Assembly (NCBI GenBank): GCA_904501795.1
Contig: CAJGCK010000026.1
Span: forward strand, 1-16,481
DNA: 16,481 nucleotides
Reading direction: 5' to 3'
DNA from: an uncultured Clostridia bacterium
Lineage (GTDB): Bacteria > Bacillota > Clostridia > Christensenellales > Borkfalkiaceae
The translations under genes were made by a program, and so were the position numbers. Below the pieces are notes generated by a model. It was not told where the DNA came from. It made no database searches and saw nothing but the letters and a program-made list of their open reading frames with translations. Below, in pieces: positions 1 through 5,681 of this stretch (the stretch's first letter is position 1; every line of letters starts with the position of its first letter).

Positions 1-1035
1 AGGCTCTTGCTGTTCATTATTTACAATTCTTTTTTTCATTTCAACAAGGTCTATAACAAACCATTGGCTATTACTCTCATAACCCCTCACTCTTGCAACA
101 ATATGTACATTATCTCTAACATTGTAATTTGTTTCACCCAAATATTCACATTTGAGTTTAAAATTTGGGCCGTACGCATGGTTTTCATCAAAATCCTTGC
201 CACCTAAAATAAGGTCATATCTTGTATCATAACCCGTAGTTTTATCAATAGCCCAAACGCAACCGTCAAATTCAATATAATCTCCTGCATAAACTTCAGC
301 AAAATCAATAACGAATTGCGAACTAGGGTCTTTAGTTTCTAGTAAAATTTCTAAATCTATACAATTTTCAGCGGTGTATGTTCCTATGTATTTATAAATG
401 ACAACTTTTACATCTTTTTTAAGTTTTAAATTTGTTTTGTATTCTTGACTGTAATTTATTTCAACATATAAAACACTATTTATCGCTTCATCTCTATCGT
501 ACCCAGTAATATTTGAATATTTAACGTTGGTAAACCCCGCATTTATAAATTGATTTTTAACATCTTCATAAGTTAACCCTTTTGCATCTTTTGAAGAAAT
601 TGGAGCGTATATACCGTTTTCGTCCATCATGGCTTTATCTTCTTCGCTAGGCTCATTATAATACCAATCGTGATATGTTATTATAATAAGTGCATTCTTT
701 TTAAACACATCATATTTTTTAAAATTTTCTTTACCGTTAATAGAAACCGATTCTACTTCTTCTGCCGACGTAAGAAAACCTAAATATATATCATAAATAA
801 CCTCAGTTTTTATATTTGTAAATCCAGCACTTTCTAAGTCGCTAATTACTGTTTTATAATTTTTGCCCTCATAATAAGATGCTGAATTTGGAGCATATAA
901 TTCATCTTCTTTAAGTTGATAGTCACCTTCACCTAAATTTTCATCATAAGAAGAATCTAAACAAGCTGTGAGAGATAATAATGTAAGCAATATTGACATT
1001 AACAATATAATTGGTTTAAAAATATTATTTTTCAT
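1..1035 (-). CDS. Lipoprotein with PASTA-like repeats and DUF4839-type C-terminus (3' end cut)
   Basis: Reading the minus strand from ATG at 1035 gives 345 codons with no stop before the window edge, so the C-terminus is missing. A GGAGG ribosome binding site lies five bases before the ATG. Residues 1-25 form a lipoprotein signal peptide with lipobox LTAC (Cys25), so the protein should be anchored outside the membrane. Two related segments, about residues 58-120 and 153-213, each contain an AGFTN(I/V)K motif and resemble PASTA-like repeats. Residues about 220-335 carry the pattern I-FDG, TRYDLIL, GPNFK and IVARV, which I recognise as DUF4839. The function is unknown; binding of cell wall or surface ligands is only a guess from the PASTA-like part. 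Asn and Asp codons are mostly AAT and GAT, unlike the AAC/GAC-rich housekeeping genes nearby, which suggests a foreign or fast-drifting gene. A structured RNA with a terminator lies immediately upstream. Confidence 0.85.
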   Translation of the reverse strand, partial: MKNNIFKPIILLMSILLTLLSLTACLDSSYDENLGEGDYQLKEDELYAPNSASYYEGKNYKTVISDLESAGFTNIKTEVIYDIYLGFLTSAEEVESVSINGKENFKKYDVFKKNALIIITYHDWYYNEPSEEDKAMMDENGIYAPISSKDAKGLTYEDVKNQFINAGFTNVKYSNITGYDRDEAINSVLYVEINYSQEYKTNLKLKKDVKVVIYKYIGTYTAENCIDLEILLETKDPSSQFVIDFAEVYAGDYIEFDGCVWAIDKTTGYDTRYDLILGGKDFDENHAYGPNFKLKCEYLGETNYNVRDNVHIVARVRGYESNSQWFVIDLVEMKKRIVNNEQQEP

Positions 1036-1055
1036 AAGAGCCTCCATCTATTGTC

Positions 1056-1092
1056 AAAAAAACAAAAAGTGCGCCTACCGAAGTAAACGCAC
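1056..1092 (-). terminator. Intrinsic terminator with UUCG tetraloop
   Basis: On the minus strand a 10-bp stem (1083-1092 with 1069-1078, including two G-U pairs) is capped by a TTCG loop and followed by TTTTTGTTTTTTT (1068-1056). It ends only about 11 bases before the lipoprotein's GGAGG site, so it ends the structured RNA and may attenuate the gene. Confidence 0.85.
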
Positions 1093-1265
1093 AAAAAACG
1101 CAAACTCCAATAGTCGCCAAACCAACTGAAAAGCAAGAACAAATCTACGCTATATCCAGTAGGAATTTGCATTTTATCAAATTCATTATGGACATAACGC
1201 AAAAAGATTATAATTATCTCAAAAGATAAAAATAGTCCTTGCCTAATTTATTCAGTTGGTTTGGC
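1056..1265 (-). ncRNA. Candidate free-standing structured small RNA (or leader of the lipoprotein gene)
   Basis: A consensus promoter predicts a start at about 1265, which is exactly the first base of a 15-bp perfect helix (1251-1265 with 1116-1130). Further helices stack inside: 1235-1244 with 1131-1140 (10 bp, one G-U-rich strand, six-base bulge on the 5' side); a side hairpin 1214-1219/1224-1229 with a four-base loop; 1205-1209 with 1142-1146; 1190-1199 with 1148-1157 (10 bp with G-U pairs); and a tip hairpin 1163-1169/1178-1184. The product is a rod of about 150 bases, followed by a terminator at 1056-1092, total about 208 nt. Size, rod shape and own promoter recall 6S RNA, but the internal bubble is very lopsided and I do not recognise 6S sequence landmarks. 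Since the terminator ends just before the lipoprotein's ribosome binding site, it could also be an attenuating leader. No open reading frame explains the region. Confidence 0.6.
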
Positions 1266-1271
1266 ATAATT

Positions 1272-1300
1272 AGTATATCACATATAAAAATTTTTATCAA
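1272..1300 (-). promoter_or_regulatory. Sigma-A promoter, extended -10, for the structured RNA
   Basis: On the minus strand the -35 box TTGATA (1295-1300) and -10 box TATACT (1272-1277) are 17 bases apart, and TGA directly before the -10 makes it an extended -10. The predicted start is about 1265, the base of the long helix. Confidence 0.75.
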
Positions 1301-1391
1301 GCAGTTTTATTTATTAAATTTAAATCCCTAAGAGCGACGCCCATAGAACGGTGCGTTTTTTATTCTAAATATAGCTAAGAAGAAAAAATTC
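1301..1391. other. Short gene-free stretch
   Basis: This is the remainder of the 391-base gap between the divergent lipoprotein and CPBP genes. It holds a weak imperfect hairpin on the plus strand (about 1338-1358, ACGC-CC against GG-T-GCGT) followed by six Ts, but no plus-strand gene precedes it. I see no coding sequence. Confidence 0.4.
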
Positions 1392-1420
1392 TTTACATAT
1401 CAAAATAAATATTGTAAAAT
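1392..1420 (+). promoter_or_regulatory. Sigma-A promoter of the CPBP operon
   Basis: TTTACA (1392-1397) and TAAAAT (1415-1420) are separated by 17 bases. The start would fall at about 1427, on the ATG of the CPBP gene itself, implying a leaderless message. An overlapping alternative pairs TATCAA (1398-1403) with TATAAT (1421-1426), also 17 bases apart. Confidence 0.55.
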
Positions 1421-1426
1421 TATAAT

Positions 1427-2308
1427 ATGAACTTTTATATACAATTATCGGCAGAAAAAAAGGCGGGATTTAATTTTTCGCTTTTGATAGTTTTTTACGT
1501 TTTTTTAAGCGTGCTTTCGTCTTCCATAGCGGTGGCTATTTTTGGCGAAGGTGGTTTTTTAAGCGTATTTATTTCTACACTTATTTCACCGATAGCAATA
1601 CTGATAACTTTAATAATTAACGGTAGGGAAAAGGGCGCGCATATTACGATAAAGCCTTCTTTGTCCGGCTGGTATTTCTATTTATTAGCGATATGCCTTT
1701 CGTTAGGGATGATGTTGGGTTTTGGATTTTTAAATCAAGCCGTTGCGAACTTTTTAACCATGCTATCCTTAAAAGTAAAAGGCGTAAACCTTCCGTTATA
1801 CAACGTTTGGCAGTATTTAGCGTTTGTTTTTTCAATATGTGTTCTGCCCGCAATATGTGAAGAGTTGTTTTTCCGTCGAATGATGCAAAGCAACCTATTT
1901 GGCGCAAACAAAATTTTATCATACCTATCGATTGCGCTAATTTTCGCCCTGTTCCACGGCTCGCTCACCCAGTTTTTCTATCAATTCATATACGGGTTTG
2001 TCTTGTCAGTTTTGGCGGACAAGTCTAGATGTGTTCTTCCAGCAATTTTCGCGCATTTTTTAAATAATTTTTTGGTAATTACTCTATCGTTTTTCAACGT
2101 AGAAATTCCCTTTTTCAATCCGCTTGTTATCGTGGCGGGTCTGCTTTTACTCGCCGTTTTCGTGCTTGTTATACTATTTGTAAAGAACAATAAACCAACC
2201 CAAACGAATAAGGAAAACAAGGTAGTTAAACTTAAAAATCTTTATTTGTTCGCTAGTTTTGGAATATTTATATGCACGCTCCTAGCGGTGCTAAATTCGG
2301 TGGTGTAA
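1427..2308 (+). CDS. CPBP family intramembrane glutamic endopeptidase
   Basis: A membrane protein of 293 residues, mostly hydrophobic, with about seven to eight membrane segments. The three CPBP (Abi, Rce1-like) motifs are intact: EExxxR at residues 145-150 (Glu145, Glu146, Arg150), FxxxH at 173-177 (His177) and HxxxN at 210-214 (His210, Asn214). These residues form the active site of the family, whose members cleave within membranes, mature peptides or give bacteriocin self-immunity. The substrate here cannot be told. The ATG at 1427 has no Shine-Dalgarno site and directly follows a predicted -10 region, and there is no good later start before the first membrane segment. It heads a tight run, with RlmH starting one base after its stop. 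Confidence 0.9.
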   Translation: MNFYIQLSAEKKAGFNFSLLIVFYVFLSVLSSSIAVAIFGEGGFLSVFISTLISPIAILITLIINGREKGAHITIKPSLSGWYFYLLAICLSLGMMLGFGFLNQAVANFLTMLSLKVKGVNLPLYNVWQYLAFVFSICVLPAICEELFFRRMMQSNLFGANKILSYLSIALIFALFHGSLTQFFYQFIYGFVLSVLADKSRCVLPAIFAHFLNNFLVITLSFFNVEIPFFNPLVIVAGLLLLAVFVLVILFVKNNKPTQTNKENKVVKLKNLYLFASFGIFICTLLAVLNSVV

Positions 2309-2309
2309 A

Positions 2310-2780
2310 ATGATTAAAATAAACGTAGTTGCCGTTGGCAAGGTGAAAGAAAAATATTTTGCAGAAGGTATAAACGAATATAAAAAGCGTATATCCAAGT
2401 ACGCCGATTTTACTATAACCGAACTTCCCGAAGAAAATTTTAGTAAAATAACCGACGGTGGAAAAACTATTATAGAACGTGAAACGTCGCATATTTTGCC
2501 CCATCTTAAAGGTTACGTTATAGCAAATTGTATAGAGGGCGAAAAGTTTAGTAGCGAATCTTTTTCAAGAACGCTAAAAGGTCTATTCGATAGGGGCGAA
2601 GGCGTGATAACTTTCGTTATCGGCGGGTCTTACGGTCTTTCTAATGAAGTAAAGAAAAGGGCGAACAAGTTGGTTTCTTTTTCGGACATGACTTTTCCGC
2701 ATACACTTTTTAGGCTTATGTTAACCGAACAAATTTATCGTGCGTTCAATATTATAAACAATACGCCCTATCACAAATAA
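2310..2780 (+). CDS. rlmH: 23S rRNA (pseudouridine(1915)-N(3))-methyltransferase RlmH
   Basis: RlmH is a SPOUT-fold enzyme that uses S-adenosylmethionine to methylate pseudouridine 1915 in helix 69 of 23S rRNA on assembled 70S ribosomes. The 156-residue length matches the usual 155-160. Visible landmarks are the N-terminal MIKINVVAVGKVKEKYF start, the SAM-binding knot segment VIGGSYGL (residues 103-110), SDMTFPHTLFR with LTEQIYRA, and the family-typical C-terminus PYHK (153-156). The start ATG lies one base after the CPBP stop, with GGTGG about six bases before it inside the end of the CPBP gene, so translation is probably coupled. No missing residue was noticed. Confidence 0.95.
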   Translation: MIKINVVAVGKVKEKYFAEGINEYKKRISKYADFTITELPEENFSKITDGGKTIIERETSHILPHLKGYVIANCIEGEKFSSESFSRTLKGLFDRGEGVITFVIGGSYGLSNEVKKRANKLVSFSDMTFPHTLFRLMLTEQIYRAFNIINNTPYHK

Positions 2781-2794
2781 ACTTAAACGCAACG

Positions 2795-2822
2795 ACTTTC
2801 ATATATTGTTTTGTATGAAAGT
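2795..2822 (+). repeat. Inverted repeat covering the M14 start codon
   Basis: ACTTTCATA (2795-2803) is perfectly complementary to TATGAAAGT (2814-2822), leaving a ten-base loop. In RNA this hairpin would hold the ATG at 2815 in its 3' arm and the alternative TTG start (2806) in its loop. Confidence 0.6.
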
Positions 2823-3585
2823 TATTGAGAAAGTAAAAAATTTTTACAAAAAGTTTCCATTAAAAAAGTGCGTTATAGGTCATAGCGTTCTCGGTCAAGA
2901 AATATATGCTTTAACGGTCGAAAAAACACCTTTTCCCACGATAATCGTTCAATACTCTATTCACGCCAGGGAATATTTAACGGCGTATTTGTCGTTAAAG
3001 CAAATTATTCACTTTATAAAAAACGGAAGACGTGGCACCGTTCACTTTATTCCACTTGCTAATCCAGACGGAGTTTTATTAGCGCTAAGCAAAAACCCTT
3101 TGTATAAAGCCAACGGTCAAGGGGTCGACTTAAACGTTAACTTTAACGCGCGTTGGGGGGAAGGCGCAAAAAACGTTTTTGTTCCGTCAATAGAAAATTA
3201 CGTGGGGGAACACCCTTTTTCCGCTCCCGAAACTCGCGCTTTAAGGGATTTTACGCTCAAAATAATGCCGAACGCAACAATCAGTTATCACACCAAGGGC
3301 GAAGAGATTTATTGGTATTTTTCTCAGAATGAGAAGACTGCCGAAAGAGATTACAAAATTGCAAAAAAATTGTCTAATAAAACGGGCTATCCGTTAGTTT
3401 TAACGCCAAATAGCGCGGGTGGATACAAAGACTGGTGTATACAAGAGCTAAAAATTCCGTCGTTTACCATAGAAGTGGGGCGAGATAGCCTTTCTCATCC
3501 GCTTGGCGCGGAGCGAGTGGGCGAAGTTTTTAGAAAAAATAAGCGAGTTATAGACACGCTTTTGGAGAGTATAAAATGCAACTAA
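2815..3585 (+). CDS. M14-family zinc carboxypeptidase, likely gamma-D-glutamyl-diaminopimelate peptidase
   Basis: The protein has 256 residues from the ATG. A TTG three codons earlier (2806) is an alternative start, and neither has a clear ribosome binding site. Zinc ligands of the M14 family are present: HxxE at His50/Glu53 in IHARE, and His159 in SYHTKGEEIYW. Arg113 in NARW fits the substrate-carboxylate Arg, and Glu220 in TIEVG fits the catalytic Glu. The HTxGEEIYW and IEVG context is typical of the endopeptidase I/YqgT group, which cuts the gamma-D-Glu to meso-diaminopimelate bond in muropeptides. There is no signal peptide and no LysM, so it should act in the cytoplasm, for example in peptidoglycan recycling. 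The last ten bases overlap tadA. A 9-bp inverted repeat covers the start codon. Substrate is inferred from family resemblance. Confidence 0.85.
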   Translation: MKVIEKVKNFYKKFPLKKCVIGHSVLGQEIYALTVEKTPFPTIIVQYSIHAREYLTAYLSLKQIIHFIKNGRRGTVHFIPLANPDGVLLALSKNPLYKANGQGVDLNVNFNARWGEGAKNVFVPSIENYVGEHPFSAPETRALRDFTLKIMPNATISYHTKGEEIYWYFSQNEKTAERDYKIAKKLSNKTGYPLVLTPNSAGGYKDWCIQELKIPSFTIEVGRDSLSHPLGAERVGEVFRKNKRVIDTLLESIKCN

Positions 3586-4037
3586 AATTTATGCGATACG
3601 CGTTCAAAGAAGCCCAAAAGGCAAGAGATGAGGACGAAATTCCTATCGGCGCGGTAATAGTACTTGACGGCAAAGTTATATCAAGGGGAAGGAACAAAAC
3701 GGAAAAAACCCAACTTGCAACCGCCCACGCCGAGATTAACGCAATTAACAAAGCGTGCAAGAAACTTAAGAGTTGGCGGTTAGACGGGGCGGAAATGTAC
3801 GTCACGTTAGAACCGTGTGCGATGTGTGCCGGCGCGATTGCTAACGCAAGAATAAAAAAGGTGTATTTCGGTGCTTACGAGAAAAAAAGTGGGTGTGCAG
3901 AGAGTAAATATCCCGTTTTACAAGACAACGGACTAAACCATACGGTAAAAGCGGAAGGCGGTATTATGGAAGAAGAGTGCTCGGCACTAATGAAAAAATA
4001 TTTTAAAGGCAAGAGATTAGGAAAAAGAGTTGACTAA
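3576..4037 (+). CDS. tadA: tRNA-specific adenosine deaminase TadA
   Basis: TadA converts adenosine 34 to inosine in the anticodon of tRNA-Arg(ACG), allowing wobble decoding of CGN codons. The 153-residue protein shows the cytidine/deoxycytidylate deaminase zinc site: HAE at residues 51-53 (His51 ligand, Glu53 proton shuttle) and PCAMC at 80-84 (Cys81 and Cys84 ligands). The length and the N-terminal MRYAFKEAQKA-like helix match TadA rather than a free-base deaminase. The ATG overlaps the end of the M14 gene by ten bases, with GGAG upstream at 3563-3566, so the two are translated from one message. The prs promoter starts inside its last codons. Confidence 0.93.
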   Translation: MQLKFMRYAFKEAQKARDEDEIPIGAVIVLDGKVISRGRNKTEKTQLATAHAEINAINKACKKLKSWRLDGAEMYVTLEPCAMCAGAIANARIKKVYFGAYEKKSGCAESKYPVLQDNGLNHTVKAEGGIMEEECSALMKKYFKGKRLGKRVD

Positions 4038-4058
4038 ATAAAATATTAGTCGTAAAAT
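4030..4058 (+). promoter_or_regulatory. Sigma-A promoter of prs
   Basis: TTGACT (4030-4035) overlaps the tadA stop codon and is 17 bases from TAAAAT (4053-4058). The predicted start is near 4065, giving a leader of about 40 bases before prs. Confidence 0.7.
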
Positions 4059-4103
4059 ATAAGAGTACTATATGTACATAAAGTTACATTAGGAGAAAAA
4101 AAT

Positions 4104-5057
4104 ATGATAACACACGGCAACTCGATCGAACTATTGACAGGTAATTCGAACAAGCCATTGGCGGAAGCAATCGCGAAAGAACTAAAACTTTCGGTAAGCG
4201 ATGCGGAAGTGGGTAAGTTCAGTGACGGAGAGATAAGCATAACTCTTCCGAAAACCGTTAGGGGAAAAGACGTATTTATAATTCAGTCGACTTCTAACCC
4301 AGTTAACGACAATCTTATGGAACTCTTGATAATGATAGACGCGTGCAAACGCGCATCGGCAGGTAGAATTACGGCGGTTATCCCTTATTTTGGATACGCT
4401 CGTCAAGATAGAAAAGCCCGCCCGAGAGACCCGATTACTGCAAAATTAGTAGCGGACATTTTAACGTCGGCAGGCGCAAACAGGGTGTTAACGATGGATC
4501 TTCACGCGGCTCAAATTCAAGGGTTTTTTGAAATTCCCGTTGACCACTTATACGGCGCACCGCTTCTTGCAAAATATTTTAAGAACAAAATGAACGAAGA
4601 TTGGGTAGTCGTTTCACCAGACGTAGGTAGCGTTGGTAGAGCAAGAAATTTTGCTTCTAGAGTAAACGCAACGCTAGCAATAGTGGATAAGCGTCGTCCC
4701 AAAGCAAACGCAATAGAAGTTATGAACGTTATAGGCGACGTAAAAGGTAAAGCGTGCTTAATGGTTGACGATATGATAGACACTGCGGGAACGATAGTTC
4801 AAGGCGCAGAAGCGCTAGTTAAAAACGGCGCAAAAGAAGTATATGCATGTTGCACGCACGGCGTTCTTTCAGGGCCGGCGATGGAAAGACTTATTGCATC
4901 CCCGATAAAAGAAGTTGCGGTGTTAGATACCATAGATATGCCTGAAGAAGTTAGAAACAACCCCAAGATAAAAGTAATATCGGTTGCAAAACTAATAGCA
5001 AGGGCAATTACCACCGTATACGCAGACTCGTCGTTATCGGCAATATACGAAGACTAA
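4104..5057 (+). CDS. prs: Ribose-phosphate pyrophosphokinase (PRPP synthetase)
   Basis: The enzyme makes 5-phosphoribosyl-1-pyrophosphate from ribose-5-phosphate and ATP, the precursor for purines, pyrimidines, NAD, histidine and tryptophan. Its 317 residues fit the class I phosphate-activated enzymes. Visible features are the FSDGEI segment near the N-terminus, the flexible-loop and ATP region FGYARQDRK, DLHAAQIQGFF (Asp132, His134), the VDKRRP motif, and the PRPP-binding loop DDMIDTAGT at residues 222-230. The start ATG has AGGAGA (4091-4096) eight bases upstream. It has its own promoter and is closed by a hairpin terminator, with pth following 52 bases later. Confidence 0.97.
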   Translation: MITHGNSIELLTGNSNKPLAEAIAKELKLSVSDAEVGKFSDGEISITLPKTVRGKDVFIIQSTSNPVNDNLMELLIMIDACKRASAGRITAVIPYFGYARQDRKARPRDPITAKLVADILTSAGANRVLTMDLHAAQIQGFFEIPVDHLYGAPLLAKYFKNKMNEDWVVVSPDVGSVGRARNFASRVNATLAIVDKRRPKANAIEVMNVIGDVKGKACLMVDDMIDTAGTIVQGAEALVKNGAKEVYACCTHGVLSGPAMERLIASPIKEVAVLDTIDMPEEVRNNPKIKVISVAKLIARAITTVYADSSLSAIYED

Positions 5058-5069
5058 ACAAAAGAAAAG

Positions 5070-5094
5070 GCCGTTTTACAAAACGGCTTTTTTT
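5070..5094 (+). terminator. Intrinsic terminator after prs
   Basis: GCCGTTT (5070-5076) pairs with AAACGGC (5081-5087) around a four-base loop and is followed by seven Ts. No separate promoter is evident between it and pth, so some read-through into pth-mfd is likely. Confidence 0.85.
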
Positions 5095-5109
5095 AGCAAA
5101 TAGGTAAAA

Positions 5110-5679
5110 ATGAAACTAATAGTAGGTTTGGGTAACCCCGAAAACAAATATTTAAAAACTTTCCATAATTTAGGCTTTTTAGCGGTTGAAGAAACGGCTC
5201 GTTTACTAGGCCTAGAATTTTGCAAAGAAAAATGTCGCGCAATGATAGCCGAAGGGATAATAAACGGTGAAAAGGTCGTGCTCGCAAAACCGCTAACTTA
5301 TATGAATTTAAGTGGTGAAAGCGTTCGCGATCTCGTTTCGTTTTATAAAATTCCGCTTGAAAACGTTTTGGTAATGTACGACGATTATGATTTGCCAAAG
5401 GGGAAAGTTCGAATGAGAGAAAAAGGTTCGGCAGGCACTCATAACGGTATGCGCAACATAGTATTGCATTTAGGTAGCGAAAATTTCGCAAGGCTACGCG
5501 TTGGTTTTAGACCAAGTGAGCCGATAATGGTACCGCTCATAGATTTAGTATTGTCGGGTATAAAAGAAGAAGACAAAGAAATTTTTGCCCGCGCAATATC
5601 ACTTTCGGCAAAAGCGGGGCAAGACTTCGCAAACGGAGTTCCCGTTCAAAAAATAATGCTTTCGGTTAACGGAAACTGA
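5110..5679 (+). CDS. pth: Peptidyl-tRNA hydrolase
   Basis: Pth releases tRNA from peptidyl-tRNAs dropped by stalled ribosomes. The 189-residue protein has the family's invariant residues: Asn9 in GLGNP, the catalytic His19 in TFHN, Asn66 in KPLTYMNLSG, and Asp91 in YDDYDLP, followed by KGKVRMREKGSAGTHNGM. The ATG has only a weak upstream TAGGT. The gene stops with TGA and mfd begins two bases later, so the two form one transcription unit. The position between prs and mfd is the conserved Firmicutes order. Confidence 0.96.
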   Translation: MKLIVGLGNPENKYLKTFHNLGFLAVEETARLLGLEFCKEKCRAMIAEGIINGEKVVLAKPLTYMNLSGESVRDLVSFYKIPLENVLVMYDDYDLPKGKVRMREKGSAGTHNGMRNIVLHLGSENFARLRVGFRPSEPIMVPLIDLVLSGIKEEDKEIFARAISLSAKAGQDFANGVPVQKIMLSVNGN

Positions 5680-5681
5680 AT

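Noticed and set aside
7..207. 66-residue plus-strand ORF at the left edge
   Set aside because: It is antisense to the DUF4839 region of the lipoprotein, which has a better start, signal peptide and domain match.
1116..1265. Firm call of 6S RNA for the rod-shaped RNA
   Set aside because: The length and rod shape fit, but the internal bubble is nearly one-sided (about 25 bases against one) and no known 6S sequence landmarks could be recognised.
1116..1265. Retron-type msr-msd element suggested by the long terminal inverted repeat
   Set aside because: No reverse transcriptase gene is adjacent; the next gene is a lipoprotein.
1338..1362. Plus-strand terminator before the CPBP gene
   Set aside because: The stem is broken by a bulge and there is no upstream plus-strand gene for it to end.
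4038..4103. Signal recognition particle RNA gene after tadA, a common Firmicutes arrangement
   Set aside because: Only 66 bases are available and they are filled by a promoter and the prs ribosome binding site.
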